From: Fibrobacter sp. UWR3 | GTDB lineage: Bacteria > Fibrobacterota > Fibrobacteria > Fibrobacterales > Fibrobacteraceae | Direction: 5' to 3' | NCBI RefSeq assembly: GCF_900143055.1 | Contig: NZ_FRCW01000001.1 | Span: 1-64,000 of the forward strand | Length of the DNA: 64,000 nt | Part shown: positions 35,728 to 43,525 of the stretch, piece by piece | How the letters are laid out: every line of letters begins with the position of its first letter | Numbering within the stretch: position 1 is the stretch's first letter | Notes under the pieces: model-generated | What the model was told of the DNA's origin: nothing | The model's input: only the letters and a program-made list of their open reading frames with translations | The model's database searches: none | Program-made: the position numbers and the translations under genes

Positions 35728-36249
35728 TACACCATTCCGGAACATCCGCTGGATTCTTCGAAAGTATTTGAAGATAAACTTTCTGCGTCTATTGATGATG
35801 ACGAAATTGACTCAACCATTTACTGGTATGAAATCCATTTCAATGGTGAATGGGAACAGTATCTTACTACTGTTGACGGCTCATGCTTCATCAATATCTA
35901 TCGTCCGGAATATGGAGTGCTGATGGCAGGGAGTGCTTGGAGTGACAATTCGTATTATTATATATTCTATATATTCTTCCTTACCGCAGGTAATGATGGA
36001 GTTGTCTATCATGAAAAAATCTACAACAACTATGGTAGCAAGGACTTGTGCGAAAAAGACCTTGCCGATATTGAGAAGTCTTGCGAAACGAAGGGCTGGG
36101 ACTTGTATCGCCACTATGTAGAGTGCCAGGATGTCAGGGAAGTGCGTTTGACCTGTTCCTCTCCCGAAGTGCCGTTGACAGAAAATCCCGATGATATTCT
36201 GGAACGCTATGCTGAAGACATGAAGCAAAAGTGCCTGGACTATAAGTGA
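35608..36249 (+). CDS. Small lipoprotein, paralogue 2
   Basis: The 213-residue lipoprotein (signal ending LLWGLFAC, lipid Cys23) is a paralogue of 31570-32199. The central part differs and includes an unusual Tyr-rich stretch (SYYYIFYIFF, about 111-120). The C-terminal ADIEKSCETKGWDLYRHYVE is conserved. Its last 280 bases are repeated almost exactly at 40087-40366. The next gene follows after one base. Confidence 0.75.
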   Translation: MKNRIPCYVLALLCPLLWGLFACSEDRTAGGTVDGNSIAEYTIPEHPLDSSKVFEDKLSASIDDDEIDSTIYWYEIHFNGEWEQYLTTVDGSCFINIYRPEYGVLMAGSAWSDNSYYYIFYIFFLTAGNDGVVYHEKIYNNYGSKDLCEKDLADIEKSCETKGWDLYRHYVECQDVREVRLTCSSPEVPLTENPDDILERYAEDMKQKCLDYK

Positions 36250-36263
36250 TATGCGGAAGATTG
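35970..36263 (+). repeat. 294-bp duplication, parent copy
   Basis: This stretch (end of the lipoprotein gene and first 13 bases of the next gene) recurs at 40087-40380 with about three mismatches that I can see. Confidence 0.88.
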
Positions 36264-37060
36264 CTTGTTTGATTCTGCTCTTGGCTGATATTGCGTTGTC
36301 ATGTGAGGTTGTCGCAATGTCAAGTCATGATTACCCTATTGTAGAAATCAATCTGTTTGATGAGAATAAGGTTGATATGGGCAAGGTGAAATCGATTGAC
36401 TATGGAAATGGTCTGCTTAAAGAAGAAAAGACCTTCTTGGCGTATCGTGCGGATTTGGATACATCGGTGTATGTTTACTTGAATGGCAAGCAAATGAAAT
36501 TTTATAAGATGTGTCATTCGGCCCAGGAGTGCGATAGTTTATACGAAGACTACGATTTTGCGAAGGTCATATCCGACGAAATGCACAAAATGGGGTCAAG
36601 GGGATTGTTTGTGCGCAAGTTTGACGCTGATTCCTTGTCTAGACATATCCTTGATGTGATGCTGTCGGAATCGTATAATGACTTTACCCTTTCCGGTATC
36701 TCTTATAATTACGATAGATCCTATAGTGACGAAGATGACCATGATGCCGATGTCGCGGCAGAGGCGCTGACGGCGGGAATGTTCTGCGAAGGTTTTTGCT
36801 ATTTTATGGACACCTTGAGCCAGTGCCCGGAATTGGTTACGGCTAGTATTCCTGGAACCCGTCTTATGAATAGTGTGACTATTCGCAAAATTTCGGGCAA
36901 TGCCTACCTAGTAGAGAAAGATTGGCGCGATGAACTATATAGAATGTATGGTTTGAATGGTGCTTTGCTAGACCAGGGATATATACATGGTGGAATACTT
37001 TGGGTAAGGCAAACACCTGTAATCCTGGAAATTTCGAATCAAAGGTTTTTGTTGAAATAG
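36251..37060 (+). CDS. Secreted protein, unknown
   Basis: This 269-residue protein has an N-terminal signal (MRKIACLILLLADIALSCEV). It has an acidic middle (YSDEDDHDADVAAEAL, about 160-176), several Cys and a C-terminal region ending ILEISNQRFLLK. I do not recognise it. It follows the lipoprotein gene by one base, and parts of it are found as a deleted remnant at 40368-40405. AT-rich codon use suggests a different history from core genes. Confidence 0.65.
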   Translation: MRKIACLILLLADIALSCEVVAMSSHDYPIVEINLFDENKVDMGKVKSIDYGNGLLKEEKTFLAYRADLDTSVYVYLNGKQMKFYKMCHSAQECDSLYEDYDFAKVISDEMHKMGSRGLFVRKFDADSLSRHILDVMLSESYNDFTLSGISYNYDRSYSDEDDHDADVAAEALTAGMFCEGFCYFMDTLSQCPELVTASIPGTRLMNSVTIRKISGNAYLVEKDWRDELYRMYGLNGALLDQGYIHGGILWVRQTPVILEISNQRFLLK

Positions 37061-37155
37061 AGATGGTTTTACCTATTCTAGTTACAATTACGGCAATAAT
37101 TTTGTTACGCATTTTTTGATTGATTATTTAGGATGGAAAGGCCGAGGATATTGGT

Positions 37156-37905
37156 ATGCGTTCGGTGAAAATATTGTTGTTTTCGTCTTGCTTCCTTTTT
37201 TTAGGATGCTTCGGGACAAGGCAAGAGACTGATAAACAGCCTGTAAATATAAATTACTCTAGATTTGTTGAATCGGACGGTATGGGAATGAATTATCAGT
37301 CTATAGAAGATCTTTTTAATGTGCGTTTTAATAGCAAGGACTTGGAATGGGAAAAAGAAAAGAATATCTTTTATGTTCTTTTTTCTGATATTGAAATATA
37401 TATCCTATCATTGCCTCAAGATAGTTCCGATGCTCTGATTTATATGCTGTACTCAATTGAGGACGAACATCTCGCTGAAACGCGAGGAGATTTTGAAGAG
37501 TGTATGGAAGGGAACATAAAAGAAAGAATGCCGACAGTCTATGACCTGTGCCGAAAAAGGGTTCCCATGCCGCCGGCTTTGATTGATAAGATGAAGTCCT
37601 TCTTGCTGGACGGCAAACAATCAATTGATAGTCGCAATTGCGCCACAAATTTAGACATGTTTATTTTTGATGGCGAAAAGTACCACTATTTCGACATGTC
37701 CAAGCCCTCCTGTCTCGATGAAAACATTAAAAAAGACCCACGCATTTCCGAATACATCGAGTTCTACAACGAGATGGCGGCATTCATAAAGCAGGACTTC
37801 AGCGCCTGCCGCTGGGACAACTTCGGCAACAGGGAAAAGATGATCCGCGAGTGCGGCAAGTTCAACTGGCGCTGGAAAAGGGAATATCCGAATTTGGTAG
37901 AATAA
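37156..37905 (+). CDS. Lipoprotein, unknown (DFSxCRWD family member 1)
   Basis: The 249-residue lipoprotein has a signal ending FLFLGC (lipid Cys19). Its C-terminal part has PALIDKMKSFLLDGKQS and DFSACRWDNF, which are similar to KPKLKEWLNLLREHKSE and DFSQCRWDKL in the next protein, so the two are distant paralogues. The first two thirds are AT-rich, while bases after about 37680 are clearly GC-richer, as if the 3' end had another origin. Function unknown. Confidence 0.65.
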   Translation: MRSVKILLFSSCFLFLGCFGTRQETDKQPVNINYSRFVESDGMGMNYQSIEDLFNVRFNSKDLEWEKEKNIFYVLFSDIEIYILSLPQDSSDALIYMLYSIEDEHLAETRGDFEECMEGNIKERMPTVYDLCRKRVPMPPALIDKMKSFLLDGKQSIDSRNCATNLDMFIFDGEKYHYFDMSKPSCLDENIKKDPRISEYIEFYNEMAAFIKQDFSACRWDNFGNREKMIRECGKFNWRWKREYPNLVE

Positions 37906-37941
37906 GTAGATTCATCTCTTAATTGATTTAGCAGGGTTCGA

Positions 37942-38688
37942 ATGGCGAAAATGGTGATATTAGTATTATTTCTTTTTTTATCGGTTTGTGCGCAGGCTGA
38001 TAAGCTCAAGGACACGTTGTTTCTCCAAAAAACGGATCCGCATCATCTCTATTATGCTGATAAAGATGTTGTTTTAGAATCATCCGTATCTCTTTTTGAA
38101 ATAATATATGATAATATCCGTCCGTTATTTCCTGGCAAAAATATAGATAAGGATGGCCCTTTTTTTTATTATGAACATATTGATCACACTGACAGGGACA
38201 TGCATGCTTTTTTTTCATATGAGACCGATTCCATTTATATAATTGTAGATCCGAGTTGGGTTTCAAAGGACTTTCCAGTGGCAGGCCGTATTGGTAGATG
38301 CTTGAAAAAGCATTTTATGCTTAATTTTGGAAGATATCAAAAATCTTGTTCAAAGGCTATTCCACTCAAACCAAAACTTAAGGAATGGTTGAATTTATTG
38401 AGAGAGCATAAATCTGAAATACTTTACGCCTCGCGGCCCATTGAAACATATGAGTTGATATTCAGAGATAATGGCGCAGATAAAGAATTTTATGTACCAG
38501 ATATTTCAAAAATACAGAAAGACCAACGTTCCATTGTACTTGATTTCTATGAAGAAATTTCTCTTTTGCTTCAGGAACTGATTGAAATAGATTTTTCGCA
38601 ATGTAGATGGGATAAACTAGTAGATAATCCGGAACGCTTCTATATTTCCCATGGAAATCAGTTGGATGTGGAGTGCGAAGAACCATGA
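37942..38688 (+). CDS. Secreted protein, unknown (DFSxCRWD family member 2)
   Basis: The 248-residue protein has a short signal peptide (MAKMVILVLFLFLSVCAQA). It shares the IDFSQCRWDKL block and the region around residue 145-165 with the protein before it. The rest is AT-rich in coding and has no recognised domain. Its stop overlaps the next ATG (ATGA), so it is likely coupled to it. Confidence 0.65.
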   Translation: MAKMVILVLFLFLSVCAQADKLKDTLFLQKTDPHHLYYADKDVVLESSVSLFEIIYDNIRPLFPGKNIDKDGPFFYYEHIDHTDRDMHAFFSYETDSIYIIVDPSWVSKDFPVAGRIGRCLKKHFMLNFGRYQKSCSKAIPLKPKLKEWLNLLREHKSEILYASRPIETYELIFRDNGADKEFYVPDISKIQKDQRSIVLDFYEEISLLLQELIEIDFSQCRWDKLVDNPERFYISHGNQLDVECEEP

Positions 38689-39314
38689 ATTTGATGAAAA
38701 AGATTTTTATTATTTTTTCTTTTTTCGCCTGTTCCGTAATGGGTTCTGATTTGAAATTCGAAGAATCTCCAAAAGAAATGATACATCAAAAAATTACTAT
38801 GGAAAAAAATGTTTTTGAGATGTTTTTTAGAGATTCTTTGTACAGTTGGGAAAGGAATGGAATTTACTTGTTTGTTGAGCAAAAAGAAAAATTAAAGCTC
38901 TTTTTTATAAATGGAAGAGAAGTGAATCTTTATCAACATCCGATTATGAATGAATCCCGCTGGATAAATCCAGATGGTTATCTAGATGAACGAAAAAGAA
39001 AGGTGAACCAAATCAGTTTTGACAGGTGTTTTCGGCGAATGGTTCTTGATGAGGGTGCTGCCTTGTTTTTGAAGAATACGCCTTTTGAACGATATCCTTT
39101 GATAACAGTTATGAAAGGTTGGGAACGTCTTTCCAATACGGATGATGTCATTTATTTTGGCTTTGTAAAAGAAGGTGATGGTGTAAGAGAATTCTTTTTT
39201 AATGATTTTAGAAAAGATGAAATAGTAATAAAGAAACCTTTGGATAGATTGATTCCTTTGTATGATTTGCTGAAAAAGCAACCATTTGATGCTTATATGG
39301 ATGATTGTAAATGA
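38685..39314 (+). CDS. Secreted protein, unknown
   Basis: The likely ATG at 38685 overlaps the previous stop and gives 209 residues; a second ATG lies at 38694. The N-terminus is a signal peptide (KKIFIIFSFFACSVMGS), perhaps a lipoprotein if Cys is used. No domain recognised. The protein is rich in Phe, Lys and Arg (SFDRCFRRMVLDEG, EFFFNDFRKDE). Its stop overlaps the next gene's start (ATGA). Confidence 0.6.
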   Translation: MNLMKKIFIIFSFFACSVMGSDLKFEESPKEMIHQKITMEKNVFEMFFRDSLYSWERNGIYLFVEQKEKLKLFFINGREVNLYQHPIMNESRWINPDGYLDERKRKVNQISFDRCFRRMVLDEGAALFLKNTPFERYPLITVMKGWERLSNTDDVIYFGFVKEGDGVREFFFNDFRKDEIVIKKPLDRLIPLYDLLKKQPFDAYMDDCK

Positions 39315-40042
39315 AAAAACGGATTTTGTTTATACTGCTTTTATTTTTCTGTGGATGTGCCAAAAAACCGGTCGTTGGTGATTGGCTCCATTCGCGGCTT
39401 TCTGCTGAAGATACTTTCTTGATTCCGGAAAAGCAGACCATCCATGTTTTTGCTGAATGGAACATGCTGCGATGGGTCGGTTCTTCGCTTCGAATGGAAC
39501 GTACTATAGATAAAGAAGCGCTTGTTTATTCGTTAAGCAATCCTTCAGGGGTCGTGGAAGGTCGTTATAATCCAGGTTTTTGTTTGCGTGGCTCGGGTCT
39601 TCTTGGGGACAAATTGTTTGATTCCAACCAGAACAATGGCGGGTTGGATGCTGAATGCTTATATACAATGAATCCTTCTACATTTGAGTGGATTATGGGG
39701 GCTATGTTTGGCCGATCCATGGTGTTGGATACTACGAACGATTATATTCGTGTTTTTTATTCGGGCGACAGCCTTTGCATTGAATCAGAACAAATCCAAA
39801 ATCATAAAAGATTGAAGCAGAATTACCTCGCTGTAAAAGATGAACAGGGATTTGTTCGTGAAACTTTGCAAGGCCCCATTTACGAGTTTGACATTCCTCT
39901 AAATGAGCCTATTTTCTCCTTGACCGTCCGTACAGACCCCAAAGACTTCAAGGGCTACAAGCCCCTGAAACTTGACCCGTCCATCCTCCCGCTCGAAAGT
40001 CCCGGCTACAAGAAACTCCGCGAGCAGGATACGCAAAAATAG
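39311..40042 (+). CDS. Lipoprotein, unknown
   Basis: The 243-residue lipoprotein has a signal ending LLFFCGC (lipid Cys14 or 16). No family recognised. The C-terminal 35 residues (DPKDFKGYKPLKLDPSILPL and on) are coded in GC-rich, biased codons, in contrast with the AT-rich body, like the pattern in the gene at 37156. It ends the tandem array of secreted proteins, before a decayed duplicate. Confidence 0.65.
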   Translation: MKKRILFILLLFFCGCAKKPVVGDWLHSRLSAEDTFLIPEKQTIHVFAEWNMLRWVGSSLRMERTIDKEALVYSLSNPSGVVEGRYNPGFCLRGSGLLGDKLFDSNQNNGGLDAECLYTMNPSTFEWIMGAMFGRSMVLDTTNDYIRVFYSGDSLCIESEQIQNHKRLKQNYLAVKDEQGFVRETLQGPIYEFDIPLNEPIFSLTVRTDPKDFKGYKPLKLDPSILPLESPGYKKLREQDTQK

Positions 40043-40086
40043 CGATAATTGTCCAAGGTGGGCAAATATTAATCAATGTGCTGGCT

Positions 40087-40405
40087 TATATTCTTCCTTA
40101 CTGCAGGTAATGATGGAGTTGTCTATCATGAAAAAATCTACAACAACTATGGTAGCAAGGACTTGTGCGAAAAAGACCTTGCCGATATTGAGAAGTCTTG
40201 CGAAACGAAGGGCTGGGACTTGTATCGCCACTATGTAGAGTGCCAGGATGTCAGGGAAGTGCGTTTGACCTGTTCCTCTCCCGAAGTGCCGTTGACAGAA
40301 AACCCCGATGATATTCTGGAACGCTATGCTGAAGACATGAAGCAAAAGTGCCAGGACTATAAGTGATATGCGGAAGATTGTATGGTTTGAATGGTGCTGC
40401 GCTAG
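40087..40405 (+). pseudogene. Remnant of a duplicated lipoprotein gene pair
   Basis: 40087-40380 copies 35970-36263: the last 92 codons of the lipoprotein at 35608, its stop, and the first bases of the next gene (ATGCGGAAGATTG). The sequence then jumps to TATGGTTTGAATGGTGCT, which in the parent lies at 36947, so 683 bases of the second gene are missing. The signal peptide of the first gene is also absent. It is almost certainly not functional. Confidence 0.85.
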
Positions 40406-40428
40406 TTCGCAAACTCGAGATTTTTTTC

Positions 40429-42579
40429 TTAGTTTTTCACGCAGCGGACAGAGAACCCGCGGTCTTTTTCGTTGTATTGTGATGAGTAGAATCCCAATGC
40501 TGTTTTGCGGTAATCGAGGTAGGCATAGATTGCACCTGTAACCTTCTTGGCTTCGGATGATGTCCAGAAGTTTGCGAAGTAGCCGTCATCGTCAAATGTC
40601 GTCTGGCTGAAATCCCCGCTGGGAGTGGTATGCGTCCCATAATAGGCGCCCGTCGGTATAGCCGAGAAACCGTATGGGTCATTGGAGACGGTCGATGTCG
40701 AATAGGTCTGCCATCCCTTTGCCGACTTCAACAGGCCCGAAGCGCCATCAACCTTATAGACATAGTTTGCCACCTGGTACCATTCGGTGGAATCGGGAAG
40801 GTGCCAGCCATCGGGGCAGATGCCTTGATGTGGGGACTCGATTTCTTCGGCTGCCGATGCGGTCAGATAGCCCGAGGGCAGGTTCATCGCGGCGGTCCAC
40901 GTGTAGAGCCTTCCGCCAAGGTTGCAGTTCTTCTCCACGTTCTTGTAGCACCAGGCATTGGCGACCAGGTTGGTGTTATCCTTGTCGTAGTAGTTCAGGT
41001 TTTCGGCCATCCATGTCTGTAGCCCGATAGTGACGGTTTTGTATTCCTGGCCGTCGCGGCTATCCTTGAACGAACCGTATTCGACCTCGCTGTTCCGGAA
41101 ATGTTCTTTTGGGAGGTCATAAAGCGATACGGGACGCCAGCTGCCATGACCGCCATCGCAGATATAGGTGTCCTTCGATGTCTCGGGCGACATGAATGTG
41201 CCTGATTTCTTGACGGTGCAGGCATTCTCGTAAAGGGCTTCGGTGGAATACATGATTCTCCAGGCCCCTTCTTCGCAGACATACTGTTTTCCGAGATTGC
41301 TGCTGTATCCGTTTTTCACCTTGAGGAATTCCGCGTCGTTTTCGTCGGTGCAAGCACCAAAGCCATAAGCGTCGCCAACAAACAGCCCGATATACTTTTC
41401 GAACGGGGGAACCTGCGGATTGATTTCTTCAAGCATCTGGCGAATGCCCTGTGTCCCGTACGAATACGCCATTATCCAGTCGGCCATTTTTACGCGAGTT
41501 TCTTCGTCATCGTCCCAGGTGCCGTCTTTTTCGAGGTTTTCCGCGATGCTCGTAAGGCGGCTGAGGAGTTCGGATTCCGTGAGGTCGCCCTGCAAGAGGA
41601 CAGATGCGGCCAGCAATTTGGCGTCATCCTCTGTCTTGCCGAAAATGCTCAGGTCTTCGAAAGAGTGGTTCGCTCCACCGAAGTTGAATGCCTTCATTAT
41701 TTCCTGTTCTGCAGCAGCCTTTGCGGCGGGAACGTTCTTGTATTTCCCGCTTTCCGTATAAAGATACACTACGCGCTTGTGAATCAAGTGGATCAGGACA
41801 TTCATGTTCACGCTTTCGCGGTCCTTTAGGTCGACAATGCCTCTCAAGGTCAGGGTGCCCGTAGAGGGCTTGAAAAAGTTTTCGTTGTAGTAGGAGCCGC
41901 TTACCTGCAATTGCGCGTATTGTGTGGATAAAGTAATTTTCGGTGACGTGAAATCTCCCTGCGAGCCGGTCACTTCCCATTCGAAATTGGTTCCGGTAAG
42001 GTCTAGCGCTTCGTCAAGTTCGGAAAGCCTCAGGGTGCTGCCTGCGGCATACGGCCCCTTCTCGGCGACACCATTGAAAACCTGCTTGCTGATGGCGACG
42101 GTCTTGACGGTTTCGTCGGCGCCCTGCACGCTCGAACTGGATTCGGGAACGCTGCTTGAACTGGAAACCTTGCTACTGGATGATTTGCCCTGGCTACTCT
42201 TTTCGCTGGATGAACTCTTGTCGGATGAATCTCCCTTGGAGGAACTTGATGACTTGCCCGAATTAGAGGAGTCATTCTTGCTTGAACTAGAAGACTCCTT
42301 CTTGCCGGAACTCGATGACTTCTTTTCGTCGGAGGAACTTTCTGGTTTTCCAATATTTTCCCAGTCGCTTCTCACGCATTTATAGTTAGCGTTTGCCTTT
42401 TCGACAAAGACAACCTCGCCCTCGCGTTTGTCGTTGCATTTTCCCAGGTCGTAGATGGTTTCTACTGAGGAGTTATCAGATGGGTCGGAGATGAATGTAT
42501 TGCTGGAATCGTCGCCACACGACGCCAACAGCATCGCCATGGCAGAAAGGCCTAGAAAGCCGATTCTTTCCTTTTTCAT
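40429..42579 (-). CDS. FISUMP-domain lipoprotein with Ser-rich linker
   Basis: The 716-residue lipoprotein has a signal ending AMAMLLASC (lipid Cys21), a serine/lysine-rich linker (about 78-155, repeats of SSSSK type), a central region of about 160-480 with no recognised fold, and a C-terminal Fibrobacter succinogenes major paralogous domain: FKDSRDGQEYKTVTIGLQTW, MAENLNY, CPDGWHLPDSTEW, and RGFSVRCVKN at the end. Surface exposed by inference. AAGGAGATC precedes the start on its strand. Confidence 0.88.
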   Translation of the reverse strand: MKKERIGFLGLSAMAMLLASCGDDSSNTFISDPSDNSSVETIYDLGKCNDKREGEVVFVEKANANYKCVRSDWENIGKPESSSDEKKSSSSGKKESSSSSKNDSSNSGKSSSSSKGDSSDKSSSSEKSSQGKSSSSKVSSSSSVPESSSSVQGADETVKTVAISKQVFNGVAEKGPYAAGSTLRLSELDEALDLTGTNFEWEVTGSQGDFTSPKITLSTQYAQLQVSGSYYNENFFKPSTGTLTLRGIVDLKDRESVNMNVLIHLIHKRVVYLYTESGKYKNVPAAKAAAEQEIMKAFNFGGANHSFEDLSIFGKTEDDAKLLAASVLLQGDLTESELLSRLTSIAENLEKDGTWDDDEETRVKMADWIMAYSYGTQGIRQMLEEINPQVPPFEKYIGLFVGDAYGFGACTDENDAEFLKVKNGYSSNLGKQYVCEEGAWRIMYSTEALYENACTVKKSGTFMSPETSKDTYICDGGHGSWRPVSLYDLPKEHFRNSEVEYGSFKDSRDGQEYKTVTIGLQTWMAENLNYYDKDNTNLVANAWCYKNVEKNCNLGGRLYTWTAAMNLPSGYLTASAAEEIESPHQGICPDGWHLPDSTEWYQVANYVYKVDGASGLLKSAKGWQTYSTSTVSNDPYGFSAIPTGAYYGTHTTPSGDFSQTTFDDDGYFANFWTSSEAKKVTGAIYAYLDYRKTALGFYSSQYNEKDRGFSVRCVKN

Positions 42580-42707
42580 ATTGATCTCCTTTGTGAGGGC
42601 GGGTCCTGTTATGGTAATATATAATTTTTAGGAGGGGATATATAACTTGCTATTTTGAAAATTTATTATTTTAAATTATATTTAAGGGTATAGCAGTCCG
42701 AGGAACC

Positions 42708-42992
42708 ATGAACTTGCCGCTGAACATACAACGCCAGATAGAGGAGTTTGCGAAAACTTGCAAACTCGAGAAGGTCGTTTTGTTTGGTTCTCGGGCAAGG
42801 GGGACTAACCGGGAGCGGAGCGATATTGACTTGGCGGTTTCTGGTGGTGGTGTGGATCGCTTCGAGGAGTTGCTTGAAGAGCAGGCGGATACGCTTCTGT
42901 CGTTTGATGTTGTGAACCTGAACGAGGTTGTTTCAGACAAGTTGAAGGCTGCCATTGCTCGAGAGGGGAGGCTGCTGTATGCAAAAGTTTGA
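42708..42992 (+). CDS. Minimal nucleotidyltransferase (MntA-like)
   Basis: The 94-residue protein has the pol-beta superfamily motif GSRARG (27-32) with SDIDL (38-42) and a third acidic site near FDVVNL (Asp66). Such proteins usually pair with a HEPN-domain partner in toxin-antitoxin modules, where they add AMP to the HEPN toxin. Here the partner's start codon overlaps this gene, but it ends after 11 codons. GAGGAACC precedes the ATG. Confidence 0.9.
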   Translation: MNLPLNIQRQIEEFAKTCKLEKVVLFGSRARGTNRERSDIDLAVSGGGVDRFEELLEEQADTLLSFDVVNLNEVVSDKLKAAIAREGRLLYAKV

Positions 42993-43014
42993 GAACTTCG
43001 TGAACTGCTTTTAG
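42979..43014 (+). pseudogene. Truncated HEPN partner (11 codons)
   Basis: ATG at 42979, inside the end of the nucleotidyltransferase gene and after GAGGGGAGG, reads MQKFENFVNCF and stops at TAG (43012). HEPN partners of this family often begin with a K-F-E-N-F-type sequence and run to about 130 residues. The downstream bases do not continue the family in any frame that I can follow, so the rest seems deleted. Confidence 0.6.
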
Positions 43015-43111
43015 GCCTCCCTACGTACAAATTTCTTTACTTTGTGCGTGCTGTAAGCATTTTGAAAGAAACGAATAGGTTTTTTGTCGCAATGCCCTAG
43101 CGAGATGTATC

Positions 43112-43119
43112 TATATTTG
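43112..43119 (+). promoter_or_regulatory. Possible TAnnTTTG promoter element
   Basis: TATATTTG lies 57 bases before the small membrane protein at 43176. A TTTG occurs upstream at 43083, but the 25-base gap is longer than in the best examples. Confidence 0.3.
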
Positions 43120-43175
43120 GCCCCGGTTTTGGATGTTTGTCTGTTGTTGATTGGAGACAAAGGAAAGGGGTTGAA

Positions 43176-43385
43176 ATGACCTTGTTTGGAGATAGTGAAC
43201 TCTTGGTTCTTGTAATCAAGTTCGTGTGCGTGGTGGGTGTTTCGGTCGTGCTGTTTGCATACGCCTGCTGGAGGCTCTACCGCCATGAGGCACACTTCGT
43301 GCCGGTGCGCAAGAAGGAAAAGTGGGAAATCGCGTTCGAGAACTGGCTTCGCGAACACGGGAACCACGAACTCAACAGGTTCTAG
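43176..43385 (+). CDS. Small single-pass membrane protein
   Basis: The 69-residue protein (start ATG at 43176 after AAAGGAAAGGGG) has one hydrophobic segment (LLVLVIKFVCVVGVSVVLFA, about 9-28) and a basic, aromatic tail (YRHEAHFVPVRKKEKWEIAF). No family recognised. The frame is open 39 bases upstream, without a ribosome site. Codon use shifts to the GC-rich core type, so it is probably a resident gene. Confidence 0.6.
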   Translation: MTLFGDSELLVLVIKFVCVVGVSVVLFAYACWRLYRHEAHFVPVRKKEKWEIAFENWLREHGNHELNRF

Positions 43386-43459
43386 CGCCTGAACCCTCAA
43401 AAACGTTTGTTTTGGGCCACCTGCCGCGTGCGGGGGCTTTTTGTGTGGGCGTTTTTTCC

Positions 43460-43467
43460 TAAATTTG
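43460..43467 (+). promoter_or_regulatory. Possible TAnnTTTG promoter element of secA
   Basis: TAAATTTG lies 58 bases before secA. A TTTG occurs 16 bases upstream (43440), a shorter gap than the 20 bases seen at yggS and lysC. Confidence 0.35.
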
Positions 43468-43525
43468 CAGACGTAAAATTTAATCGTGGCCGCGGGTACG
43501 CCTTCGGCCGTTATAAAGGAACGTT

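Noticed and set aside
28321-43014. A prophage or integrative element in the accessory region
   Set aside because: No integrase, transposase, phage structural gene or flanking attachment repeat was seen; duplication and divergence of surface genes explain it better.
43011-43400. A 129-codon minus-strand frame between the nucleotidyltransferase and secA
   Set aside because: It is opposite a better supported small membrane-protein gene, and the product has no coherent features.
43411-43445. A terminator after the small membrane protein at 43176
   Set aside because: GCC...GGC arms followed by TTTTTG are present, but pairing is poor, and the T-run may be part of the secA promoter.
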